From the NCBI GenBank assembly GCA_016721765.1, contig JADKHO010000001.1, positions 794,001 to 858,000 on the forward strand: 64,000 nucleotides of DNA. Direction: 5' to 3'. The notes under the pieces were generated by a model. It was not told the DNA's origin. It ran no database searches and saw only the letters and a list, made by a program, of their open reading frames with translations. The DNA comes from Bacteroidota bacterium (lineage in GTDB: Bacteria > Bacteroidota > Bacteroidia > UBA4408). Each line of letters begins with the position of its first letter. Position 1 is the first letter of the stretch. Of the stretch, positions 35,201-43,841 are shown one piece after another. The position numbers and the translations under genes were made by a program.

Positions 35201-37697
35201 GAACAGTAATTGTTCCATAAGCTGTTGGTGTTGTGCTAAATGTAATCGTTGCAGGCGTGTAGTCAGCAGCGGTTCCAATTGGAAAAGTAAAACTGTTTGT
35301 TGAAAAAGTTTTGCTTAATCCACCATCCGATCGAAACCCTGCAGTCCTTATAAATCGATTACTTCCAGGTGTTCCGACTATCGTAGATGCACTTCCTAGG
35401 GATAAATTATTTATCCCTAAATCTAAAATTTTATTGCTTGTTAAAGTTAAGGCCCCAAGCACGCTTTGCCCTGACAACAATGTTACAGGGGCTGCTGCAG
35501 CATTGCTATTGTTGAGTTCAAGGTTTTGAAAAATACCTGAGCCATTACCCCCAATTGTTTGAATGTTAGTGCCGGTCAAGCTGATTTTTCCTGCACCACT
35601 ATGCGTCCCCGAATTGATAACATTTCCTTTTACGTCGATTGTTTTGCCGCCATCAGCAAGTGTTCCGGAAGTAATCGATATATTGTTTCTTATAGCAAGT
35701 GTTAGGGAAGTGCCTGCCAGACTTGCAACTCCGGCAGATTTTGCAATCGTAAAATTATATAATCCTGTTGTAATGGTGCCATCGAGGGTCAAAATTTGAG
35801 CAGCATTCCCATTAAGAGAAGTTGTTGTATTACCGGGAGTATAGGTAGCTGCGTTTCCAATATTAAAATCACCGCCAATCGATAGGTTTACCGTGTTTGT
35901 ATTTGCATTTAGTAATGTATTTGCGTTCAATGTAAGGTTGTTAAGAATGCCAATAGTGCTCGCACTGGTATTTAGCAAGGTAATCGTGTTGTTGCCGGCA
36001 CCACTTTGGCGACTCACAGCAAGATTGTAAAATGGAATCGTAGAATTAATGCCAAAATCGGTTCCTCCCGGTTCATTGATATTGATGATACCTCCGGTAA
36101 TGCTAAAGTTTCCTGGAGCACTTTGTATATCGATACCTTGACCAGGGGTGAAAATTCCATTCAAAAAATTAATGGTACCTCCGGATATGTTTACGACCGA
36201 ATTATTGCTGTTAAATTGAAACATGGGACCACCATGGACCTCGCCATTTGCTCTAATATTAGTAGTTCCACCGGTTTGAATATATGTTTCTATACCTATG
36301 GCAGCGGTTGTCCAAATTTGAGATACATCTAAAATACCTGTGCCCTCCACAATAATTTCTGGTGAATTGGTGCTCCAGCACACTAAACCAGCAGCATCGC
36401 CCGAACTCATGCTGCCCGCACTAATTCGTATTTGGCCAAAAACCGACAACGCTTGATATCCGGTGCCGTTTAAGCCAACTATTGTTGTTGAAACTGTTGC
36501 ACCATTAATCCAAAGAGAGCAGGTTTCCGGTATTCCAAAATCAATTCCACCTTCAGTTAATGAGGGAATGGAGATATTTGAATTTAATTTAAGCGAACCC
36601 GCAATCATGTATAAGGCTTTATTGGCTGATGCCCCATTATTAGGTCCGTATAATGCAAAATTTGCAACATTGGTTGAATTAACAGTAAGTGTATAGGTTT
36701 GATCAATTCCTTTGTTCAAAATAAAAACGTAAAAATCGCTTACACCATTACAGGATAAAGTATTGTTATTTGTTCCGGTAAAACTTATGTTTGCTGCGCC
36801 CGTAGTTGTGGCAGCAGCAGTATAGTAAGCGTTTGACACAGGAGATGCCTGGTTGGTAAACCGCATGATACCATTGTTTGTAACATCTCCATTAAAACTT
36901 ATGTTGTGGATCGCATTGAAATTTCCTACGCGAATTGCACATCCTGAACCCACTGTTGTATTTCCTCCAATACTCGCATTAATTATGTTTGTAGCAAGGT
37001 TTCCCCAGATGAGTGTTACGGTACCTGAAGAATTTGATAGCAAGGATAAATTTCCATTAATGGTGTAGGATGTTGGGTTAGCCGGATTGTTGAAACGAAC
37101 AGTGTTATTGGTGACAGTATTGTTGCTGATAATTAAATTGTTATAAATGGCTTGGGTGGGAAGATTCGTACCTGCTCCGCCAAAATTGTAATATTCGGTG
37201 GTGCCGCCTCCCGGAGCAACAAAGGTATTGGTAGTTGCACCCGGAAAAAAAGAAGCACCAATTCTTAGCATGCCTGAACCACTGAATGTAGATAGAACAT
37301 TTGTGATTTGAAAAGTGGATAGATTAAGAACTCCGGTGGGTCTGATATTAAGCGTATTGCCTGTAGTGGTAACATTTGCTGTTAGTGTTACAGTAATCCC
37401 ATCCAGTATAGTTACAGCATCGCTGTTTGCCGGCACCGCCGAACCAATTAACGTTGTACCCGATGGATCAGTTGTCCATGTGGTGAGGTTGTTCCATGCA
37501 CCAGATTGATAGGAATAATAATTTACAGCTTTTAACTGTGTATTTAGAGACAAAAGCAACAGCAACAATAGTAAGAGATGCGGATATCTTTTGTTTTGTG
37601 TCATGCTTGACATTTTTGTGAGGAAAGTTGGGCGCATTGGTAATTTTCGAGTTGAATAATTTATTCTCATGGAACCTCTCAAAGATAAACCTCGCAT
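29262..37697 (-). CDS. Giant T9SS-secreted surface protein with PKD domain (paralogue 1)
   Basis: The protein has 2811 residues from the first possible start, but a start at 37604 (MTQNKRYPHLLLLLLLLLSL, a clear signal peptide) is more likely, giving ~2780. The body is an array of beta-rich repeats, with motifs such as NGNLSLLSNSSGTVTL, GTLRISS and NNLTI recurring every ~25-60 residues, probably a very long parallel beta solenoid. About every 900 residues comes a module like YYSRVNTGNWETAATWS and DGDYTAGDNN. Near the C-terminus are a DGWNLVANPYCSTIDWD block, a PKD domain (NFGDNSPIDTSTHPTHSY ... VTLTAGNTLGC), and a final sorting-like domain with ELPSGIYLAEF. It is paralogous to the next gene. 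A role in adhesion or surface coating is inferred. Confidence 0.88.
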   Translation of the reverse strand: MRGLSLRGSMRINYSTRKLPMRPTFLTKMSSMTQNKRYPHLLLLLLLLLSLNTQLKAVNYYSYQSGAWNNLTTWTTDPSGTTLIGSAVPANSDAVTILDGITVTLTANVTTTGNTLNIRPTGVLNLSTFQITNVLSTFSGSGMLRIGASFFPGATTNTFVAPGGGTTEYYNFGGAGTNLPTQAIYNNLIISNNTVTNNTVRFNNPANPTSYTINGNLSLLSNSSGTVTLIWGNLATNIINASIGGNTTVGSGCAIRVGNFNAIHNISFNGDVTNNGIMRFTNQASPVSNAYYTAAATTTGAANISFTGTNNNTLSCNGVSDFYVFILNKGIDQTYTLTVNSTNVANFALYGPNNGASANKALYMIAGSLKLNSNISIPSLTEGGIDFGIPETCSLWINGATVSTTIVGLNGTGYQALSVFGQIRISAGSMSSGDAAGLVCWSTNSPEIIVEGTGILDVSQIWTTAAIGIETYIQTGGTTNIRANGEVHGGPMFQFNSNNSVVNISGGTINFLNGIFTPGQGIDIQSAPGNFSITGGIININEPGGTDFGINSTIPFYNLAVSRQSGAGNNTITLLNTSASTIGILNNLTLNANTLLNANTNTVNLSIGGDFNIGNAATYTPGNTTTSLNGNAAQILTLDGTITTGLYNFTIAKSAGVASLAGTSLTLAIRNNISITSGTLADGGKTIDVKGNVINSGTHSGAGKISLTGTNIQTIGGNGSGIFQNLELNNSNAAAAPVTLLSGQSVLGALTLTSNKILDLGINNLSLGSASTIVGTPGSNRFIRTAGFRSDGGLSKTFSTNSFTFPIGTAADYTPATITFSTTPTAYGTITVRPVANEHPNVTVTGRSLTYYWRTTSSGFTLGAATVSQNYTYAQSDVVAGGNVSEAQYVPARYNSSNFLWANTTLADINTGTNVITFQGATFNNLIDGDYTAGDNNPTNPFGTVIVYYSRVNTGNWETAATWSVDQVLKWAGAASVSVPTATSPVIIGNGTSFNHTITVTANNKLCGSLEIGFGSVLNLATTSGHNFNTYLTGNAVGIGTLRISSSGATAQFPAGDFGLFLGQNGGTVDYFNTGAQDFTIPLTSAAPTAAALGNYYNLTLSPTNNRTITLPNRDLTIYNNLTILGASATARALINATATRTLSILGNLNVNAGNFQFQNGTIQNMLVTGNVSIAGAAIFDVANSGTGVNNTLSINGSLTNNGIFDMRANATRICNLTFTGSSNNLITGTIGTLTELNLLTINKGNSQTPELNVDVAGTLTTPSDSWLNIQNGTFKFSKTATLTLTNVGGSLFTIAPTAQLSVNNSSAIINIGNVASDASDLILAGKLQILSGTVNIGNTANATNNDIEYSGSGFPEIELQGGTLNVNGQIRKSAISTAGALVYKQSGASAVTIFGQNQLAGKSKLQINTSGSVFNMSGTSTLTIVRGGGTTYQDLYLQAASSTVTGGTIFLGNTATPAATTFQINCINPLFNLVVDATTNTKTAQLIVNPITIKNDLNINGNSVFNANGLNVNIGRNFTNSNTTATTGLLVGGYRPGTAAQTTTFNGSLSNQSIAGVAANLTNFANLVIANSFSGGSVSLSSNSAIRVNGTLTISSNSLTDGTNAIDVVGNIVNNASHLSSGAGRINMLGTSNQIISGNGNGIFGNVTLNNSAGVTMSANSTINGALNFNTNCTFNINDKLLTLGTTATIVGNNANRYIETNGVASDLGVRKNFASGIANFTFAIGVAPKYTPAQFNITANSAVGTITVKPINSKHPGTTDALAKELAFYWLVSSSGFSGLTVTQTYNYIQGDVFGIEANYVTGRNLSGLWTPLNGIPASVNAAANTMTIAAVNYLNGDYTAGEASEFAAPLVFYSRNARTSNNWNNTNSDTWSNDPILKHTGAAVATTPSVFNAVEIAAGHTIVANGDFRKCATLNLMGTLDLSNNVGHDLGAVSGSGTLRIASTPGNFYAFPSGNFVLFTASNAGTFEFNTSTTASMPLQAVYNNLRFTGSGTSTLANLDLLINGNLNIVAGTVNNSINNKNIDLKGNWANTGNSFMPGTGTVTLSGGGTQSLSRTGGEVFYNLVLSGASAKTLGSSIHVNNDLTINSNLDVDAIGNHNISLMHNWVNNGTFLQQQGAVSFIGNTAQSISGATTFYDLIINNTSGGVSISSGAQNLISALDLANGVFTTSGQSFTLLSTSSATAHILPVTGGNLVGNVTMQRYVPAGLPGWFLLGSPVQSSVIEDWDDDLILVGFPGVDGYAGSFVSAYTYNETIGGLNDNPAAYIPATNSTNNSPTGTGFWIWMADNLTTLNANTIDVTGPPEIGNKNLNVSFTSSGGIANDGWNLVANPYCSTIDWDAPAWTKSSMDNATYIYHGTTQQYASYVAGVGTNGGSRYIPSSQGFYVKANAAAPVLIATENIKASTNPSYLKQAASNNSKEVVYITCEGISFTDETALHFTDSASLGFDSNWDAVKLFSDNSQNISLSTRIALQDLSINSLPKLTSSITIPLRAKVGTSGQYTLSFRGLESLSASICITLEDTYSGVITNLRNQNTFAYFLSDTANKPRFLIQISNAYKIETTPSTCGTTGSGKLIITGNTNSIYALSNMQGTIIKSSVLNAGVDTVSNLNIGQYLLLFTDSSSACISFADTVEIEEGTSVVASFNMNTASVLPNQMVSFSNQSNGASYYSWNFGDNSPIDTSTHPTHSYAASGVYTVTLTAGNTLGCAKSFSRSIIVENPTAVQLLFGEEGVDVVRNELGLFVHYSFVNSTLLNVSVFNLIGEKLCEGQTEWVKDNGSFALKIPELPSGIYLAEFHYDNMKVRRKFWY

Positions 37698-37791
37698 TGC
37701 AAATTGCTAAATAATTGATTGTGAATTACTAACAATTCTATGTGAATTGGCATTCCGCCGATGGAATAAAAAAAAAGACCGATAACAAGCA

Positions 37792-37828
37792 AAAATGGGC
37801 TGTAAACTAAAAGTCTACAGCCCATTTT
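37792..37828 (-). terminator. Terminator downstream of the second giant gene
   Basis: AAAATGGGCTGTA (37792-37804) pairs perfectly with TACAGCCCATTTT (37816-37828), a 13-bp stem with an 11-nt loop, followed on the minus strand by T-rich sequence. It lies 18 bp after the stop of the leftward giant gene. Confidence 0.88.
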
Positions 37829-37846
37829 CGAATTAGGAACGAATCC

Positions 37847-40800
37847 TTAAAAAGTCATCTTTCTTACAATTTTTTTATTGTCGAAAAGCACTTCAATAGA
37901 ATAAACACCTTTTGCAACATTCAGATTATTGAGGCTTAATCTTCCTTTGTTTAAGACGGTTTTATTGATGCCAGACTCAACAACTGCACCTAATGCATTA
38001 TAAATGTTGATGGTTAATTTTGTGTTTGATTTAAAGTTGTAGTTAACAAATGCACCTTGTGCGTCTTGTCCAATGCTAACAGTTTCTTCTGCAGTTAAAT
38101 TGGAAAGTCCGGTAACGTTATCAACATTGATTGTTACAGTTGAAGTTACACTACATCCTGCTGCATTTGTGGCAATCATGGTAACCACGTAAGTTCCAAC
38201 CGAATCAAAAACATGGCTCGGACTTACAACTGTTTCTAGTGGGCTTCCATCACCAAAATCCCAAGAATAGGAAGTAGCCCCTGTAGTTAAGTTTGCAAAG
38301 TCAACATTTGTGCTGCCCGGGAAGCTTACAGTTGTTGCACTTGGCATAATTTGAGGAACAATTGCTTCAACTCCAAAATGAAGTACAAATCGAGCATAAG
38401 ACTTAACAGTATCGATTGCAGAGCTAAAAGTATAGGTGCTATCAATATGTAAATCCACCCAAGTGTTGGTTAATTTATCTTCCAAACTAAAGCAGGTTAC
38501 ATTCGCAAACTCCTGCAAGCCAATAAAGTTAATGGTATAGCTTCCTGCAGTATTCACATTTACACGCACCGGTAAATCCAAATTGGTATTCAAATCCCCT
38601 ACAGTATTTACTACATACTCAATACCATTCCACTTGCTGCTAATATTGGGAGCAGCCGGATCAAAACTATACAGTTTGTAACCATCAAAAGCAGGATCAA
38701 AGTTACTGGTGGCGTTTATATCCGTGTGAAAAACGGTTTCATCAAAATAAGTTCCGTTTAAGCCATCCAATTGTAGGCGCAAAATACCGGTACCAACATT
38801 GCTCTCCTTATAAAAAGTAGGGTTGCTGGCAACCTTAATATTTTCATCGGCAATTAAGCTCGGGCTGCCTGCGTTAGCATGCACTAAGAATGCTTGTGAA
38901 GAAGCAATTGTTGCACCTCCTCCATTATAACTAACACCGCCAGAAATCCCTTTGTACTGAGCGCTGTTTGCTTCATAAATATAAAATGAATTGTCCATAT
39001 TGGTTTTTGTCCAAGATCCTGCATTCCAGTTAATTGCTGAAGCGTAAGGATTTGCAACAAGGTTCCAACCATCTTCATCAACGCCGCCAACTGATGACGT
39101 ATAAGTAACATTTAAATCTTGGGAACCGACTAAGGGCGGTCCTTTAACATCTAACAGTTTATCCCCAACGGTAGGGGAAGCCATGTCAATAAATACATAG
39201 TACCCTTTGGTTGGATCAATGGAGTTAGTAACATTGGTTGCTTGAATGTATGCATTTGAAACACTTGATAATCCTGGTATTGCTTCGTTATAACTATAAA
39301 TAGAATTAAATATACCTGGTCCATAAGTTGAGCCGGTGAAGCCGGAAGTTGCAATATCATCGTTCCATTGTGCCAAAGTTGCTCCACTAACAGGGGCACA
39401 AATAGTAGCCCAACCAGCTACACCACCCGGCACAAAACGTTCCATAATAATATCACCAGTTATTGTTCCACCGGTAACTGGCGCTATACGTGCGGTTTTA
39501 CTTGAGGTAGAAAGCAAAGTAAAGTCATACCCTGTGGTTGTAAATGTACCGCTTGTTAAAGTTAAAGCACCTTCAATTGCTAAATCTGCGCTCATACTCA
39601 CACCGGCCGAATTGTTGATGGTTAAGTTATCGTATTTGCTGTCTGGTAAATGCGCGGGTATTGTTTGAGCTAAGGTACCGTTATATGATACGGTGCTTCC
39701 ACTTACAGTGTAGGCTCCTGTTCCTGGAGAAAATGTAGCCCCAATGCCTATTGTTCCTGAATTTGCAAAAGTTCTATCGCCATTTCCTGAATTGGTTAAA
39801 TTAGCATAGTTCCCAGCTGTAATGTCTTGTGGCCCAACCGCTGCATAATCGATAGTTGAAGCGCTTCCTAGTGTTAATGTAATGGTATTAACAATGGTTG
39901 TGCTAATGCCACCTGATAAACCAACCGAATTTTGAGTAGTTAGTGTTCCGTTAATTGTAACCGAGCCAGCACCACTTATCAAATTATTCACCATATTTAA
40001 GGTTCCGCTTGCACCCACTGTTAAAGCTCCAGCATTCACAATATCTCCTGCTCCGGCCATGGTTAAGGATCCGCTGTTTATAGTTAACGTAGCAGCGGAG
40101 GCAATTGAAATAGATTTTACTTGTGCTGCGCTTGTAACAATTATTGGGTACACAGTGGCTCCATTCTCAATTGTAACATCTGTTGAAGCGGTTGGCACTG
40201 AGCCTCCACACCAGTTACTTGTACTAAACCAATCACTACTATAACCTAACCAACGACCTACAGAACATGAACTGCCTATGGCATGACTTACTGTACCCGT
40301 CATTCCAGAATAAGCGCTTGAATTCGTATAATTTGGAGTTGTGGAAGTATTTGAGGTAATTGTTCCTGACTCGTTTTTAAGCATTACAACTGTTCCGGTA
40401 ATATAATCGCCTGTACCATCCAAAGTAACCTTATAGCTTAATCCAGAACCACCAGTTTGCGAAATATCCCAATAGCGTGCACTGTTAAGGTTTGTATTGG
40501 CTGGCAGTGTTCCACTTAATGCAGATTCAAATTGTTCGGTGGTAACTGTGCTTGTTCCGGTAAGGGCAGTATATTCAAATCCTAAAGGACGATAAACGCC
40601 ACCTTTACCAATTGGGAAAGTAAATGTGCCGGTGGCCGCATATACTTTTTTCATAATACCACTAACATAACTTGCTGAACTTGCACTGGCGGTAGCACCT
40701 CCAGAACCAATAGTTACTGAATTACTTGCTGTAGAAACTAAACCGCTAGTTAACGTTAGTGTTTGTGTAACCGTGATATCATTAGCTAGAACAAGGTTAT

Positions 40801-43786
40801 CTGCTGCTTTATCAAGAATTAAAAAATCAAATGTCTCTCCTCCGGTAGCTGTAATTGTTTGGTTTCCTGAAGCGGCATCAAAGAAAACGGCTCTTGATTT
40901 TGGTGCAAATGTACCGGTCGTATGGGTCCAATTGCCACGTATTTTTAAATCTCCTCCTGCTACATCAGATAAGGATAAACCTCCTGCAATGTTTATATTT
41001 CCGAGTACGACAACAGGTTGAGTCATATCATTACTACCAAAATCCAAATAAAAACCAGAACTTGCATCAATGGTTAAATTACCAGCCATTTGGCGCAATA
41101 CTCCAGGCGCTGCGTTGCCAACATCTAAAGATGTACTGTTTGAAACTTGAACATGATTAGGATATCCTGCACCGCTTGTTGCGCTCCATTCTAGCCCTCG
41201 GCCATAACTGCCACCTGTGTTATATATTAATGTTGAACTTGATCCATAAGTTGGAGCTGTAGTATTTACAAACCCTCCAGAGTTTATTTGCAATGATGTA
41301 ACAATGTTTGATCCGGCACCAAAAACTACTCCACCGGCAATCGTTACTGTTGGAAAATTAACTGTGCCAGAGACAGTTCCAGTTCCCAAAAAGAATACAG
41401 GACCTGCTGTGGCTGTAAAATCGCCACCTGTTGATGCAACTGTTCCGCCAACCGGTATGGTTAACTGTTTGTTATTTAAGTCAAGTGTTCCAGCTTGCAA
41501 TATCAAGGAGTTTGTGGCAGATGTAATTCCCACAATTGCTGTTAGTGTAACCGCGTTGGTTACATTGTTAATTCTTAATGTATTGATGGTAGCAGGTAGG
41601 CCAGTTCCTGTTGCCTGTGCCACAACTCCATTATACACATAGTTTGCGCCCGAGTTGTAGGTTACCACACCTGTTGGTGAGGAAGACGAAATACGGACAT
41701 TTCCTAATGTTGCACCCACGGGACGAATTCCATCTGCACTTCCAATTCCTAAAGTAGAACCTGATTGTGCATCAAAAGTTGGCGTTCCTGAACCACCAGT
41801 GCTATTTGCAATTACAAAATCTGCCATATTCAAAGTACCACCAGAAAGCACCCTAACTGAGCTACTGGGTGATGCGGCACCGCTAAAGGTTAAATTACTT
41901 GCTAAGTTAACAGTAGCACCTGAGTTTATTTGATAATTGGTATAATCAGAAACAGCGGCACCTGTATAAGTAAGAGATTGTGGAGCTGTACCATTGAATA
42001 CAAATCCAAGATTTGGACCTGTTCCACCTGTACCGAATGTACCGGCTGTTGTATGACTAAAGTTTCCTTTAATGAATATTCCGTTGTTTGCTAAGGAGGA
42101 ACCTGCTCCAAAATCTACAACCCCATTCGCACCAACAGACGCAACAGTTGTACCAGTGGAAGTAAAGTTTCCATTAACATTTATAACACCAGTTCCGCTA
42201 GCTGCAGAAACAGATTCCAAATGTATTTTACCGGTTCCCGAAATTTCTAAATTACCTGTAATAGTAGCAACTCCACCTGTAGATGTTCCAATGGAAATTG
42301 TTCTTAAAATTCCTCTGCTTTGAATGTAACAATTACCGGCAACCGTAAGTGAGCATGTGCTTGCTGTGTTACTGATATTTAATGAGCTTGAAGTGCTCGT
42401 TCCTGCCAAAGTTAAATCGTTGGCAATGGCCAATGTTATACCACTAGCTAAGTTCCAAGTACCTGCACCAGTACTATTAAGAATTAGGTTATAATAAGGA
42501 AAAGCAGCCAATGTAAATGTGGTTGCACCTGTATATTCAATTGTGCTATTAGTAGTTGTATAAGTTCCACTTCCTGGTGTGAACAAATTTGCAATAGTAA
42601 TTACATTGGAGTTGGCTCCTGACGTTGCCAATGTTCTGTTACCATTACCTGTATTTGTTATACTATAGTAGTTGGTTGTTGGTATTGTTTGAGCACTCGC
42701 GCTACTAAAGTTAAAAACGTTGGAGCTACCGGGTGTTGTTGCTGCTGTAGTTGGAGTGTAGGTGTTTGCAACATCAATAGTACCGGTTAATAATGTTCTT
42801 GCTCCGTTTCCACTATTGCTTAAATCATAATAATTAACCGAAGCAATGCTTTGAGCACCCGCACTAGTATAATCAACTGTGCTGCCTGATGTAGCAGTAT
42901 ATACTCCCGCTCCGGGTGTAAATGTTCCTGCTATACCGGTCGTACCAGAAGTCCATACTCGGGCACCGCCGGTACCAGTTAAGTTGCCATAGTTAAAAGC
43001 GGGTATAGTTTGAGAGACTGCTGATGAAATTACAAATGTACTTGTTGCATCCCAGGTTCCTGAACCAGCAGTGTAGGTAATATTTCCGGAAGCACTTAAA
43101 GTAGCGCTGGCGCCAATTGTAAAGAAGTTACCAGTACCATTAAATGTAAGTGCATTAACAGAAACAGAACCTGTTAAACTTAAATTGGCCGCTACACCGG
43201 TAGAACCATTCGTAAGCGTTACCGCATCGGATGAACTTGGGATTCCGGAAGGATTCCAGTTTGAGGCTGTGTTCCATGTACCATCGGTAAAACCAACCCA
43301 GGTGTAAGAAACCGCCGGGTTATCGCGACCTGTCCATTCAACTGAGCCAAGCGGTGCTGCTGTTTCGCTTACACCTGTTGCATTTGAAACCAAACTACCT
43401 GCTGTATATGAACCCGTTGAGCTTGTCCAAACAGATCCATCCCAATATGCTGCTTTTATTAAAGACGCTGTTCCGTTTTCATCTTCTGCTCCAGTTATTG
43501 CCAAAGCGGGATTGATGTAATAATTGTAAGTACCCCCCGACCCATCTTCAGAGAAAGTCCAGTAACGACTTAAAAAATTAGTTGGAGTACCGCCGCTATT
43601 AATGTTGCTGCTGCTTGCATCAAATACCTTTGCGCCAACAACACGAATTGTGGAGTTTGCTGTAAATTGTAAACTTACAGGGCTGTATTGAGTTGTGCCG
43701 GTTACATCTCCAATTGGGAAAAGATATGTACCGCTGCTTGCCGGAATCCCTCTTTTAAATAACCCAGCTCCATCGGTTACAATCAT
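37847..43786 (-). CDS. Giant T9SS-secreted surface protein, C-terminal part (paralogue 2, split by frameshift)
   Basis: The 1979 residues from an internal Met are the downstream part of one gene whose upstream part is at 43842-47951. Frame joining at ~43,860 by removing one G gives TLTLTGGRVTLGAFDLTLA, continuing smoothly into NMIVTDGAGLFKRG. The body is again a beta-rich repeat array (TFTPGAGVYTATSGS, ANLFTPGSGTYTTTN). The end has DGWNLVANPYASAINW, a PKD domain (SWDFGDGSPLETVVSPSHVF ... MIATNAAGC) and a T9SS-type C-terminal domain (NLNVAKGVYSIEVLF ... KKIVRKMTF). Its architecture is the same as its neighbour at 29262, which points to tandem duplication. A terminator follows. The Met at 43786 is unlikely to be a real start. 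Confidence 0.82.
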   Translation of the reverse strand: MIVTDGAGLFKRGIPASSGTYLFPIGDVTGTTQYSPVSLQFTANSTIRVVGAKVFDASSSNINSGGTPTNFLSRYWTFSEDGSGGTYNYYINPALAITGAEDENGTASLIKAAYWDGSVWTSSTGSYTAGSLVSNATGVSETAAPLGSVEWTGRDNPAVSYTWVGFTDGTWNTASNWNPSGIPSSSDAVTLTNGSTGVAANLSLTGSVSVNALTFNGTGNFFTIGASATLSASGNITYTAGSGTWDATSTFVISSAVSQTIPAFNYGNLTGTGGARVWTSGTTGIAGTFTPGAGVYTATSGSTVDYTSAGAQSIASVNYYDLSNSGNGARTLLTGTIDVANTYTPTTAATTPGSSNVFNFSSASAQTIPTTNYYSITNTGNGNRTLATSGANSNVITIANLFTPGSGTYTTTNSTIEYTGATTFTLAAFPYYNLILNSTGAGTWNLASGITLAIANDLTLAGTSTSSSLNISNTASTCSLTVAGNCYIQSRGILRTISIGTSTGGVATITGNLEISGTGKIHLESVSAASGTGVINVNGNFTSTGTTVASVGANGVVDFGAGSSLANNGIFIKGNFSHTTAGTFGTGGTGPNLGFVFNGTAPQSLTYTGAAVSDYTNYQINSGATVNLASNLTFSGAASPSSSVRVLSGGTLNMADFVIANSTGGSGTPTFDAQSGSTLGIGSADGIRPVGATLGNVRISSSSPTGVVTYNSGANYVYNGVVAQATGTGLPATINTLRINNVTNAVTLTAIVGITSATNSLILQAGTLDLNNKQLTIPVGGTVASTGGDFTATAGPVFFLGTGTVSGTVNFPTVTIAGGVVFGAGSNIVTSLQINSGGFVNTTAPTYGSSSTLIYNTGGSYGRGLEWSATSGAGYPNHVQVSNSTSLDVGNAAPGVLRQMAGNLTIDASSGFYLDFGSNDMTQPVVVLGNINIAGGLSLSDVAGGDLKIRGNWTHTTGTFAPKSRAVFFDAASGNQTITATGGETFDFLILDKAADNLVLANDITVTQTLTLTSGLVSTASNSVTIGSGGATASASSASYVSGIMKKVYAATGTFTFPIGKGGVYRPLGFEYTALTGTSTVTTEQFESALSGTLPANTNLNSARYWDISQTGGSGLSYKVTLDGTGDYITGTVVMLKNESGTITSNTSTTPNYTNSSAYSGMTGTVSHAIGSSCSVGRWLGYSSDWFSTSNWCGGSVPTASTDVTIENGATVYPIIVTSAAQVKSISIASAATLTINSGSLTMAGAGDIVNAGALTVGASGTLNMVNNLISGAGSVTINGTLTTQNSVGLSGGISTTIVNTITLTLGSASTIDYAAVGPQDITAGNYANLTNSGNGDRTFANSGTIGIGATFSPGTGAYTVSGSTVSYNGTLAQTIPAHLPDSKYDNLTINNSAGVSMSADLAIEGALTLTSGTFTTTGYDFTLLSTSSKTARIAPVTGGTITGDIIMERFVPGGVAGWATICAPVSGATLAQWNDDIATSGFTGSTYGPGIFNSIYSYNEAIPGLSSVSNAYIQATNVTNSIDPTKGYYVFIDMASPTVGDKLLDVKGPPLVGSQDLNVTYTSSVGGVDEDGWNLVANPYASAINWNAGSWTKTNMDNSFYIYEANSAQYKGISGGVSYNGGGATIASSQAFLVHANAGSPSLIADENIKVASNPTFYKESNVGTGILRLQLDGLNGTYFDETVFHTDINATSNFDPAFDGYKLYSFDPAAPNISSKWNGIEYVVNTVGDLNTNLDLPVRVNVNTAGSYTINFIGLQEFANVTCFSLEDKLTNTWVDLHIDSTYTFSSAIDTVKSYARFVLHFGVEAIVPQIMPSATTVSFPGSTNVDFANLTTGATSYSWDFGDGSPLETVVSPSHVFDSVGTYVVTMIATNAAGCSVTSTVTINVDNVTGLSNLTAEETVSIGQDAQGAFVNYNFKSNTKLTINIYNALGAVVESGINKTVLNKGRLSLNNLNVAKGVYSIEVLFDNKKIVRKMTF

Positions 43787-43841
43787 ATTTGTGGCACTAG
43801 GTGAGGTTGCTGTTAATGTTCCTCCGTTTGCTAAAGTTAAA